From a bacterium (lineage in GTDB: Bacteria > Desulfobacterota > Deferrimicrobia > Deferrimicrobiales > Deferrimicrobiaceae), in NCBI GenBank assembly GCA_020056545.1, contig JAGVHM010000104.1:1-14199 (forward strand): 14,199 bases of DNA, read 5' to 3'. Of this stretch, positions 1-7,810 are shown piece by piece. The position numbers and the translations under genes are program-made. Each line of letters opens with the position of its first letter. Within the stretch, counting starts at the first letter, position 1. The notes beneath the pieces are model-generated. The model worked only from the letters and a program-made list of their open reading frames with translations. It had not been told where the DNA came from and searched no databases.

Positions 1-1146
1 CGCCGCCAGCTTCTCCACATCGACCATTTGCCGGTGGATTTTCTCCAGCTCCTCCGACTTTTCCTCAACGCGCCTTTCGAGCGTCCGGTTCCATTCCGAT
101 ATCTCCTCCATCGCCTGCTGGAGGGAAACGCTCATCCGGTTGAACGCCTGCGCGAGGTCGGCCACTTCTCCTTCTCCCTCCACGGCAATCGTTTCCCCGT
201 ACCGCCCATCGAAGATCCCTCTTGTGAGCCGGGTCAGCTCCGCCAAGGGGCGGAACGCCCGGGAGGTCAGGAGGAAAAACGCCGTGCCCATGGCGAGGGA
301 AAACGCCAAGCCCCCCCCCGTGACCCCGAGCGTCGCATGGTAAAGCGCTTTCTCCTCGTCCTCCCTGGAGTGGGTGATGACAAAGGCGATTGTCTTTCCG
401 TCGAAGGTCTTGACCGGAAACGCAACCGCCGCGAGAGGCGGTTTGCAATCGAATGTGAAGTATACCGATCTCCCGGCGTCAAGGACGGACCACTGCTGCG
501 GATCGAACAGAACTTTCCCAATGCATTCCAGGCATTCGCGGCAGGCGGAGGATGAAGCGATGACCTCTCCCTTCGTCAGCAGCGTGACGTCTCCGCCCAG
601 GGTCGTCCGTTTCTGGTGGAGGAATTCCCGCCCAAGTGACACGTAGGCTGTCGATACCCGGCGTTCCTTCTCGAAGGTTCCCGCAGGCGCGGCGGCTAGG
701 AGATGCAAGCGTTTCGGACCCTCCTCGTAAAGCTCGTAATCGATCGTGGAGATTCCGGCAAAGGCCCGGTCCAGGATCCCCGTCAGGGGGACATTGGACC
801 CGGCCTGCACGTAAGTTTCCATCTCGATCCTCCGGCCCCGGGATTTCTCGACCAGTTCGATCTGGAAGCCTGTCCTTTCCGTGATATCGAGTTGCTCTTG
901 CGGGATCATCGTGCGGCCGGAGAGCTCGGCGAACAGGGACAGCTCGTTGCGGAGCTGGAACAGTTCGGACTCGAGGCGCCACATGCCGCCGACCAGGTCG
1001 CTTCGGGTGGACTCCTTCAGGTCGTGCTCCACATAGTATCGAAGGATCAGGACCACGCCCACGGTCGACACGAGAAGCAGGAACAGGAACACCCCCGTGA
1101 TGCGGAAGGCGATGCTGTGGCGAAATCTTTCGAGGAATTGCTTCAT
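1..1146 (-). CDS. Sensor histidine kinase, N-terminal part (runs off the left edge)
   Basis: Membrane-bound sensor kinase; 382 residues are visible and the frame stays open to base 1. Residues 15-36 form a hydrophobic first membrane helix, 37-268 an extracytoplasmic sensor region, 271-294 a second helix, about 295-350 a HAMP linker (F-R-P-L start, later D-L-A-Q-A-F-N-R-M), and 345-380 a charged coiled coil ending V-E-K-L-A-A, the usual lead-in to a HisKA dimerisation domain. The histidine box and ATPase domain lie outside the window, so kinase identity rests on this architecture; a diguanylate cyclase or other HAMP output is possible but less likely. The ATG overlaps the stop of the upstream binding-protein gene as ATGA, which implies coupled translation. 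All four visible cysteines (C202, C205, C208, C234) lie in the sensor region. A run of nine C on the plus strand (311-319) encodes three glycines in the second helix. The ligand is unknown. Confidence 0.85.
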   Translation of the reverse strand, partial: MKQFLERFRHSIAFRITGVFLFLLLVSTVGVVLILRYYVEHDLKESTRSDLVGGMWRLESELFQLRNELSLFAELSGRTMIPQEQLDITERTGFQIELVEKSRGRRIEMETYVQAGSNVPLTGILDRAFAGISTIDYELYEEGPKRLHLLAAAPAGTFEKERRVSTAYVSLGREFLHQKRTTLGGDVTLLTKGEVIASSSACRECLECIGKVLFDPQQWSVLDAGRSVYFTFDCKPPLAAVAFPVKTFDGKTIAFVITHSREDEEKALYHATLGVTGGGLAFSLAMGTAFFLLTSRAFRPLAELTRLTRGIFDGRYGETIAVEGEGEVADLAQAFNRMSVSLQQAMEEISEWNRTLERRVEEKSEELEKIHRQMVDVEKLAA

Positions 1147-2888
1147 TTCTTCCGGAACGAGTAGCCGGCCTCTTGCGCCATTTCGTACATCTTCGCGTAG
1201 TCCTCGTGCCCCGTCCGGATGAACCGTTCGGCGCCCAACACCTTGAGGGCGGCCCGCCCCGCCTCTTTCTTGTCGCAGGAGAGGAGGATGTCGCGCAGCT
1301 TCGCGCTCTGCTTCGGGTCCAGCGTCGCGCTGACCACGAGGGCGTTCTCAGGGAATAAGTGGGAGGACTCGAGGATGCGAATGTTCTCCTTCAGGGCGTG
1401 GGAGCCCCCCTTCCCCCGCTCGCCGATCATCCGCTTGAGGACGAGGTCCTTCACCGCGGCGCCGTCCACCTTGCCTTCCGCCACCATCTGCACGGCGTCG
1501 GCATGCGTGGATACCCTCGCCACCCGGGAAAAGAATTCCCGTTCCGCTGCCTTTCCGCTCTTGCTCAGCAGTAAACGGGTGAACAGCTCGCCCGCCGAGG
1601 TGTCGGGGACGTACGCAAAGGATTTCCCCCCGAGGCCGGCGAAGTTCCGGATGCCGCTGTCGGCGCGGACGATGACCAGGCCCTGGTAACGCGACACCTT
1701 CCCCGACTCGGGGCGGGCCAGCGGCACTACGCCCAGCCGCTCGTGGAGCTGGCCGTAGACCAGGCTCCCCACGAAGGCGGTGTCGACCCGTCCCTCTTGG
1801 AACTCGCGGACCACGCGCTCGTACGACTCCAGGTGCTTCAACTGCGTCCGCATCCCCATCTCCTCCGCGATCAATCTGGAGATCCCGGAATAGCGGTTCT
1901 CCTGCTGGATCGCCCCGAGCTCCGGGACCACGGCGATGGTGAAGGTGCCTGCAAGCGACGAGCCGCGTGTCGGCATGAACGTCCCCTCGGTTGCCCTGCA
2001 GTGGCAGGCGGAAAGGGACATTTTTCCCCCAACGGGAACCAGCGCGATGGACGCCAGGAAATGTACGGCCTCTACCGAATGCGTGTAGTTGGCGAATTCG
2101 ATCACTTCCGGGGGGGCCTCCCTCGGGATGAGAAGGCTGTACTCGATCTTGGTCGGGTATTTCTCGGCGGGCACGTTGGTGATCAGGGGAGGCATCCCCT
2201 CGATGGTCAGCGGAACGCTCGGGAAGTGCTCCACGGTGATGCGCGAGAGCGGTGCGTATGCAAAGTACGAGGAAAGGGTTCTCATCGCCTGGTAGGCGCT
2301 CTCGCTCGTCTCCATGACCATCGACGACCCGGCCCTCGGTAACTCCCCGTTGAAAAGGGAGTTCCCGAGGGACATGGGAACCGCCGAGTAGACGGGACGA
2401 TTGATTACCCGAATCTCCTTGTCCGCACCGCCCACCTCTTTCCAGTTCGTGATCTTCCCCTGGAGGATCTGCCGCGCCTGCGCGAGGGAAAGCGACCGCA
2501 CCTTCGCGTCGGTGGCCGCCAGAAAAACCGCGCCGTCATAGGCATAGGGAATGTAGCTTATGCTCCCACCCAATTTTTCGTGATCGAGGCGCCGCGCGGC
2601 GACCCCGATGTCCACCGTCTTTTTTTCGATCAGGCCCAGGATGTCCTTTCCCTGGGCCTGGGAGATATCGAACTGCACCCCGCTCTTATGGGAATAGTCC
2701 TCGGCCAACTTGATGAAATGGACATACGCCTCGTCGGAGGCGGCCACCCGGATCAGCTTCTTGCCCGGCGCGGAGCCGGAAAGGACCTCGACTTTCGAAG
2801 AGCGGCCGGAATCGCAACCCGAAACGACCAGTAACAGTAACAGAACAATGGAGACCCGGAAAACGAAGATTCTTCCCGTCTTGGTCAT
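1143..2888 (-). CDS. Lipoprotein with tandem PstS-like and PhnD-like substrate-binding domains
   Basis: Exported lipoprotein of 581 residues: basic start, hydrophobic core 11-22 and lipobox V-S-G-C with C25 as the lipidation site. Residues 44-285 resemble PstS/PBP_like_2 proteins (D-I-G-V-A-A-R-R-L, then the hallmark Q-G-K-I-T-N-W-K-E-V-G-G at 143-154). Residues 313-575 resemble PhnD/PBP type proteins (A-F-V-G-S-L-V-Y, then Y-Q-G-L-V-I-V-R-A-D-S-G-I, F-A-G-L-G-G-K-S-F-A-Y-V-P-D-T-S-A-G). A short linker holds C295-H296-C297. Two binding folds in one chain is unusual, and no ABC permease or ATPase is next to it; the next gene is a sensor kinase, overlapping by ATGA, so a sensing role is more likely than import. 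In the first domain the usual S-G-T phosphate loop is not evident near 165-180, so phosphate should not be assumed as ligand. A strong Shine-Dalgarno (GGGGGAGG) precedes the ATG. Confidence 0.85.
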   Translation of the reverse strand: MTKTGRIFVFRVSIVLLLLLVVSGCDSGRSSKVEVLSGSAPGKKLIRVAASDEAYVHFIKLAEDYSHKSGVQFDISQAQGKDILGLIEKKTVDIGVAARRLDHEKLGGSISYIPYAYDGAVFLAATDAKVRSLSLAQARQILQGKITNWKEVGGADKEIRVINRPVYSAVPMSLGNSLFNGELPRAGSSMVMETSESAYQAMRTLSSYFAYAPLSRITVEHFPSVPLTIEGMPPLITNVPAEKYPTKIEYSLLIPREAPPEVIEFANYTHSVEAVHFLASIALVPVGGKMSLSACHCRATEGTFMPTRGSSLAGTFTIAVVPELGAIQQENRYSGISRLIAEEMGMRTQLKHLESYERVVREFQEGRVDTAFVGSLVYGQLHERLGVVPLARPESGKVSRYQGLVIVRADSGIRNFAGLGGKSFAYVPDTSAGELFTRLLLSKSGKAAEREFFSRVARVSTHADAVQMVAEGKVDGAAVKDLVLKRMIGERGKGGSHALKENIRILESSHLFPENALVVSATLDPKQSAKLRDILLSCDKKEAGRAALKVLGAERFIRTGHEDYAKMYEMAQEAGYSFRKK

Positions 2889-2918
2889 TTCCCTCCCCCT
2901 TTTCCGCTGACTCTGCCG

Positions 2919-3578
2919 TTACCTGGGAGCGACCACCCCCGCCTCGATCAGCCGGCGGACCCCTTCCTCGGCGACCGCGTTGGCCGCCCGGTTGATCGCT
3001 TGAAGGACTTCTTCCGGCGAGACGAACATCGGCTCCGTGTACCCGGAGGTGTATGACACGGAGGTATTCCACCCCGCAGGTGCGCCAGGACCCGACCCAT
3101 GGATTTTCACCGCCGAGACCGCCTCGATATCCACCGTGACCATCCTTGATCGCTTGACGTCGACGCGGAACGCTTCCACGCGCCCCCAGACTTTCGAAGG
3201 GACGTCGGGGGGCATCCCTGACTCGCCCGCGGCCCGCACCGCGGAAATCCCCTTTTCCGACAGCACGGCCGCCACCAGGTCGGCCATCGCTTTCCCGGGA
3301 TTCCCTTCCCATACGATCGACCGTACGTGGTCGAAGTCCCGCCCGATCTCCGAAGAGGGATTCATCTCCCACGCAAAATCGAGAACGACCACCGCCGGCG
3401 CGGAACCCTTCGCTTTCGTCATCGCGTTGGAGGAAGGACGCGTTGGACCCTCGGGAAGAGTCAGCACCTTCCCGGTGACGCAGCCCCACATCCCCGCCGC
3501 CAGGAAAAGGGCCGGCAAGGTGGACAGCAGCCGTCGAATTCTCCGAAACGTCAAGACATTCCACCCCATGGAATGCAT
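2919..3578 (-). CDS. Hypothetical exported protein, probable lipoprotein
   Basis: I do not recognise the family. The 219-residue frame has a basic N-terminus (R-R-I-R-R at 12-16), a hydrophobic stretch 18-31 and C33 preceded by M-W-G, a poor but possible lipobox. The mature part opens with a low-complexity linker, then V-V-V-L-D-F at about 63-68, the kind of first strand seen in small periplasmic lipoproteins of the CsgG/LpoB/YajG sort; that similarity is only a shape impression. The ATG at 3578 lacks a clear ribosome site; a TTG at 3554 (residue 9) sits just after GGGGTGG and would give a neater signal peptide, so the start is uncertain. It lies 30 bp upstream of the tandem binding-protein gene on the same strand and probably shares its transcript, which makes it a candidate accessory of that sensing system. 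Confidence 0.65.
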   Translation of the reverse strand: MHSMGWNVLTFRRIRRLLSTLPALFLAAGMWGCVTGKVLTLPEGPTRPSSNAMTKAKGSAPAVVVLDFAWEMNPSSEIGRDFDHVRSIVWEGNPGKAMADLVAAVLSEKGISAVRAAGESGMPPDVPSKVWGRVEAFRVDVKRSRMVTVDIEAVSAVKIHGSGPGAPAGWNTSVSYTSGYTEPMFVSPEEVLQAINRAANAVAEEGVRRLIEAGVVAPR

Positions 3579-3606
3579 ATCGGCAGGTTCTCAGAAAATC
3601 TTCCCT

Positions 3607-3635
3607 AATTTAGGCCATACATCTGAATGTTTCAA
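3607..3635 (-). promoter_or_regulatory. Candidate sigma-70-type promoter for the lipoprotein/binding-protein/kinase genes
   Basis: On the minus strand TTGAAA (3635-3630) and TAAATT (3612-3607) are separated by exactly 17 bp, 5/6 and 4/6 matches to the -35 and -10 consensus. Transcription would start near 3600, about 22 nt before the ATG at 3578. The 3579-3716 gap is visibly richer in A and T than the genes around it. Motif match only. Confidence 0.4.
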
Positions 3636-3657
3636 TGTTAATTCTGGTCCTTTCGCC

Positions 3658-3687
3658 TTGATATCAGACGTTCCCATGACGTATCGT
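3658..3687 (+). promoter_or_regulatory. Candidate sigma-70-type promoter for the aminotransferase pair
   Basis: TTGATA (3658-3663) and TATCGT (3682-3687) lie 18 bp apart. A start near 3694 would give a short leader containing AAGGAG at 3706-3711, five bases before the ATG at 3717. The -10 box is only a 4/6 match, so this is tentative. Confidence 0.3.
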
Positions 3688-3716
3688 GAAGTTCACCGAT
3701 ATAAAAAGGAGAACCC

Positions 3717-4924
3717 ATGCCCGCTTCACCGGAAATCCGAGAGGCGATCCGCCAGGGATCCTGGATCCGGAAGATGTTCGAGGAAGGCGCCCTGCTGAAA
3801 GCGGAAAAGGGGCCGGAAAACGTTTACGATTTCACCCTGGGCAACCCTTACGGAGACCCGCCCCCCCGGCTGGCGAAGGAGATCTCGCGGCTCGCTGCCG
3901 CCCCGGACCCGGACCTCCACAAATACATGCCTAACGCCGGTTTCGCGGACGTTCGCGAAAAGGTGGCGGAAGGCCTTCGGAAATCGACCGGGCTTCCCTT
4001 CGCCCAGGGATCCATCGTCATGACCGTGGGCGCCGCGGGGGCCATCAACGTGGCGCTAAAGGCTATCCTGTCCCCCGGTGACGAGGTCGTGGTGATCGCC
4101 CCGTACTTCGTCGAGTACCTTTTCTACGTTCGGAACGCGGGCGGTGTGCCGGTCGTCGCGGAATCCACGGAAGATTTTCAGCTCGACCTCGAGGCGATCC
4201 GCAAGGCGATCTCTTCCCGCACGAAGGCCCTGATCCTCAACTCGCCCAACAACCCGACGGGCGCGGTGTATCCGGCGGGCGACCTGCTTGCGCTCTCGGG
4301 TGTGCTCGCGGCCGGGGAGAAGCGGACGCGCGGGCCGATCTACGTCCTTTCCGACGAGCCGTACCGGAAGATCGTCTACCCCGGCACGACGTTTTCACCG
4401 CCGGTCGCCGCGATACCGAACACTCTCGTCGCCTACTCGCACTCCAAGGACCTGAACCTCCCCGGGGAGAGGATCGGCTACCTCGCCGTAAGCCCCAGGG
4501 CCGCCGACGCCGCGGAGCTCGCCGACGCGTGCGTATTCTGCAACCGCGTGCTAGGGTTCGTCAACGCGCCGTCCCTCATGCAGCGAGCGGTCGCAAGGTT
4601 CCAGGATTTGGGGGCCGACATCTCGGTGTATCGACGGAACAGGGACCTGCTGGTAAAAACGCTTGGCGAGGCGGGGTTCTCCCTGGTCCCGCCGGGGGGG
4701 GCGTTCTACCTGTTCCCGCGGTCCCCCTCCGCGGACGAGATGAGGTTCGTCGCGGCGGCGCGGGAGGAAAACGTGCTGATCGTCCCCGGCAGTGGGTTCG
4801 GACGCAAGGGACACTTCCGCCTCGCGTTCTGCGTCTCCCCGGAGACCGTCGAACGATCGCTGCCGGCCTGGCGGAGGCTGGGGGATAGATTTTTCGGCAA
4901 GACCCGGAAGAAGAGGGCGAAGTC

Positions 4925-4928
<4 letters not shown>
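3717..4928 (+). CDS. Class I/II pyridoxal-phosphate aminotransferase (aspartate/aromatic type)
   Basis: Cytosolic fold-type-I PLP enzyme of 403 residues, the normal length for the AspC/tyrosine aminotransferase group; it should move an amino group between an amino acid and a 2-oxo acid such as 2-oxoglutarate. Visible residues fit: N-S-P-N-N-P-T-G at 175-182 with N179 on the cofactor ring, D213 and Y216 in S-D-E-P-Y, Schiff-base lysine K244 in S-H-S-K-D, R252 in the phosphate-binding part, and R368 for the substrate carboxylate. Substrate cannot be set from sequence alone: aspartate, aromatic amino acids and alanine are all possible. AAGGAG at 3706-3711 fixes the ATG. The stop overlaps the start of hisC as ATGA, so the two are translated together. 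The basic tail K-T-R-K-K-R-A-K-S is outside the fold. Confidence 0.9.
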
Positions 4929-5971
<1,043 letters not shown>

Positions 5972-5992
5972 CTGCCTGCGGAGAGGCCGTCC

Positions 5993-6937
5993 CTACAGTG
6001 TCACCTGCCAGTTTCCACCATCGCGGTTCCGCCAACCGGCGACGACCGATCCGTCCCGCCGCAGCAGCAGCACCTGGAAACAGTATTCGACGACGCTCCC
6101 CTCCGTGCCGAAGACGTATGCCTCGAACGTCCTGGGAAGCGGATGCCGGTCGAGAGCCACTGACCTTTCCCGCAGAAAGGCGTCCCGGTCGCGGGCAAAG
6201 TAGATATCCGCGGCTCTCCCCGCGCCGATTCCTATCTTCTTCAATTCCATCACCGAAAGGTTCTGCACGGTCCAGGACGGGTCGCTCCAGAGAAGGCGGG
6301 AGCACAGAACCTCTCCCGTGTCGTCCTGCAGGGTAATGCGCGCGCAGTTGATCTTGTCGGCGGCAAGCTCTCCATTATCCCCGGCGATGTGGTACAGGAA
6401 ATAAGGCATCGGCCGGTTCTTGAGGACCGAGAGGGCCTCGGGAATTTCGACGACGGGAGCGCCGCCTTCCATGTCGTACGCCGCCCTGCACAGATCCGGA
6501 GACGGTTTTTTCCGCATGGCCCCGAACCCGTAGCGCACGGTCCCATCCCCGGGTTCCCCCCACTTAAGCGGCAGCCGGATACGGAACATCCCGAGGCCGG
6601 CGGCGGGAGGAAGGTTGCCGGGGCCCTTCTCCTCGACATGGCACAGATCGTCCATGACGTCTTCTCCGGGGACCGCAGCCTCGTATACGGGAGAGAACCA
6701 TTCCGCGCCGTTACCCACCGTGGAGAAGAAATACCGGACGAGGAGCCGCCCGGCCGGCGGCGGGGATGGAAGAAATATCCGCGTCTCCCTTCTGCCCGGC
6801 TCGCCCGACGGCGGAACAACCAGGGTCGAGCGGGCAAGCAACCGGTCCGGGGATCCTTCGGGGACGACGTCGTAGTGCAGGAGAACGAGCTCGGGCCGAA
6901 ACGATCCTTCGAAAAACACGCGGCGCAGTGCAAGCAT
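5993..6937 (-). CDS. Uncharacterised 314-residue protein, possible starch-binding-module-like C-terminus
   Basis: No family recognised with confidence. The frame can start at 6991, but AAGGGGG at 6950-6944, six bases before the ATG at 6937, makes 6937 the better start. There is no signal peptide or membrane helix, so it is probably cytoplasmic. The protein looks like a string of beta-sandwich segments: H-Y-D-V at 21-24, V-R-Y-F-F-S-T near 67-73 followed by E-W-F-S-P-V-Y-E-A-A-V-P, a central F-R-I-R-L-P-L-K-W-G, and a C-terminal part 268-314 ending G-W-R-N-R-D-G-G-N-W-Q-V. The final W..N..G-G-N-W pattern resembles CBM25/CBM53 starch-binding modules, where aromatic side chains stack on glucan; this is a visual likeness, not a domain match. 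It is the last gene of a minus-strand run behind flgM and a metallopeptidase. Confidence 0.7.
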   Translation of the reverse strand: MLALRRVFFEGSFRPELVLLHYDVVPEGSPDRLLARSTLVVPPSGEPGRRETRIFLPSPPPAGRLLVRYFFSTVGNGAEWFSPVYEAAVPGEDVMDDLCHVEEKGPGNLPPAAGLGMFRIRLPLKWGEPGDGTVRYGFGAMRKKPSPDLCRAAYDMEGGAPVVEIPEALSVLKNRPMPYFLYHIAGDNGELAADKINCARITLQDDTGEVLCSRLLWSDPSWTVQNLSVMELKKIGIGAGRAADIYFARDRDAFLRERSVALDRHPLPRTFEAYVFGTEGSVVEYCFQVLLLRRDGSVVAGWRNRDGGNWQVTL

Positions 6938-6943
6938 CGCTTT

Positions 6944-6950
6944 CCCCCTT
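6944..6950 (-). promoter_or_regulatory. Ribosome binding site deciding the start at 6937
   Basis: AAGGGGG lies six bases before the ATG at 6937, whereas the alternative in-frame ATG at 6991 has no purine-rich sequence in front of it. Confidence 0.6.
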
Positions 6951-6995
6951 TCGCCGTGAAAGGTTGAATTGTGCGGGCGGGGCGCCAGCACATCA

Positions 6996-7008
6996 GTATA
7001 CTGTATAC
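6996..7008. repeat. 13-bp perfect inverted repeat GTATAC-T-GTATAC
   Basis: Two copies of the palindrome GTATAC flank one T, giving a dyad in the 84-bp gap between the metallopeptidase and the 314-residue gene. It could be an operator or include a -10-like box (TATACT read on the minus strand at 7000-6995), but I found no matching -35. Function unknown. Confidence 0.4.
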
Positions 7009-7021
7009 CGGACTGAAAAAT

Positions 7022-7453
7022 CTACCGGTAGCCGAGCCGCTCCAGCTCCTCTTCGTCCATCCCGAAATAGTGCCCGATCTCGTGAAGAAGCGTCAGCCGA
7101 ATCTCGCGCTTGAGCTCCCGGCGGTCCGGGAAGTCCTCCTCGAGAGGACCCCGGTATATGGAGATCTTGTCCGGCAAGGTTCCGGAGAATGAAACCGAGC
7201 GCTCCGGAAGCGGGATGCCGTGATAAAAACCGTACAGGATATCGTCGGGAGGAACCTCCAGCTCGTCCAGGAGCCATTCGGGAGGCCAGTCCTCCACAAC
7301 TACCGCCACGTTGTCGAGCGCCTGCCGGAAAAGCTCCGGAAGATCGTCGAGCGCCAGCCGGAGGACTTCGTTGAAACCTTCGCGGGTCACGGCCGATACC
7401 GCTACTTTCGCCGGACCGGCATGCCGGCCCGTATCCGTCCGATAACAACGCAT
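7022..7453 (-). CDS. Zincin-like metallopeptidase family protein (PF06262/DUF1025 type)
   Basis: Small probable zinc protein of up to 143 residues. The C-terminal L-L-H-E-I-G-H-Y-F-G-M-D holds the H-E-x-x-H motif (H124, E125, H128) with an acidic D133 where the family has its further ligand. L-Y-G-F-Y-H-G-I-P-L-P-E-R at 73-85 and the I-S-I-Y-R-G strand before the helix are also typical of this family of short cytosolic zincins, whose substrates are poorly known. The stretch 1-22 from the ATG at 7453 does not look like the family start and has no ribosome site; a GTG at codon 22 (7390) would place the start just before R-E-G-F-N-E-V-L, so the true start may lie there. It sits 88 bp behind flgM on the same strand; a functional link to flagella is not established. 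Confidence 0.8.
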   Translation of the reverse strand: MRCYRTDTGRHAGPAKVAVSAVTREGFNEVLRLALDDLPELFRQALDNVAVVVEDWPPEWLLDELEVPPDDILYGFYHGIPLPERSVSFSGTLPDKISIYRGPLEEDFPDRRELKREIRLTLLHEIGHYFGMDEEELERLGYR

Positions 7454-7541
7454 GGAGTCGCGGCTACGCCGTGTCGCAAGATCGACCGCTCCAACTGGTT
7501 TTACCGTGATTTTATCGCAATTCGGGCGAGGGGGGGAACGA

Positions 7542-7760
7542 TTACCGGAGCCGTCCGCGGATCACCCGCACGGCGTCCCTGATGATCTTGTCGGCGACTT
7601 TCCGTGGCTCCACGCGGTATTTGCCGCCTTCCAGGGCGGTTCGCAATTCCTGCACTCTCCGGGGGTCGCCTCCCTTTTCATTTCCGTTACCCTTCCTGCT
7701 GCCTGATTGGTTCACGCGCGGTCTGTCTCCGGATGTGGTTTCTCCGCCAATATGACTCAT
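7542..7760 (-). CDS. flgM: Anti-sigma-28 factor FlgM
   Basis: Small cytoplasmic protein, 72 residues from the ATG at 7760, that would bind FliA and hold it inactive until the flagellar hook is complete and FlgM is exported. The conserved part is residues 34-62: R-V-Q-E-L-R-T-A-L-E-G-G-K-Y-R-V followed by P-R-K-V-A-D-K-I-I, the FlgM helix pair that grips sigma-28. The N-terminal half is rich in G, S, N and R and appears disordered, as expected of an exported anti-sigma factor. It is shorter than the roughly 97 residues of enteric FlgM. The start is uncertain: the ATG at 7760 lacks a good ribosome site and overlaps the -10 box of a candidate sigma-28 promoter, so a GTG at 7715 (57 residues) is an alternative. 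fliA lies about 1.6 kb away on the other strand, which supports the call. Confidence 0.75.
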   Translation of the reverse strand: MSHIGGETTSGDRPRVNQSGSRKGNGNEKGGDPRRVQELRTALEGGKYRVEPRKVADKIIRDAVRVIRGRLR

Positions 7761-7786
7761 ATCGTCCGATTCCCCGGGAAACTTTA
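7759..7786 (-). promoter_or_regulatory. Candidate sigma-28 (FliA) promoter for flgM
   Basis: On the minus strand TAAAGTTT (7786-7779) is an exact match to the sigma-28 -35 element, followed after 12 bp by GACGATAT (7766-7759), 6/8 against GCCGATAA. The spacer is one base longer than the usual 11. The -10 overlaps the ATG at 7760, so if it is used transcription starts near 7752 and translation must begin further in. Confidence 0.45.
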
Positions 7787-7810
7787 CGGGAACAGGTGTA
7801 AAATCAGCTC

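Noticed and set aside
532..543. Haem-binding motif in the kinase sensor domain
   Set aside because: The cysteines are spaced C-x-x-C-x-x-C, but neither pair is followed by histidine, so a c-type haem site is not supported.
2686..3564. 292-codon minus-strand frame overlapping the lipoprotein and binding-protein genes
   Set aside because: Its G/R-rich translation has no domain features, and it overlaps two better-supported genes in another frame.
3037..3798. 253-codon plus-strand frame across the divergent gap into the aminotransferase
   Set aside because: It would cover the promoter gap and overlap both the lipoprotein gene and the start of the aminotransferase; no domain seen.
5972..5992. 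Possible terminator between convergent hisC and the 314-residue gene
   Set aside because: The 21-bp gap has no stable inverted repeat or T-run.
7454..7541. Small RNA or gene between flgM and the metallopeptidase
   Set aside because: No coding frame with a start and ribosome site, no strong hairpin and no promoter pair were seen in this stretch.
7799..7804. TAAAAT as a -10 box for the response regulator
   Set aside because: It lies only six bases before the ATG and has no matching -35 element; a leaderless transcript was not supported by anything else.
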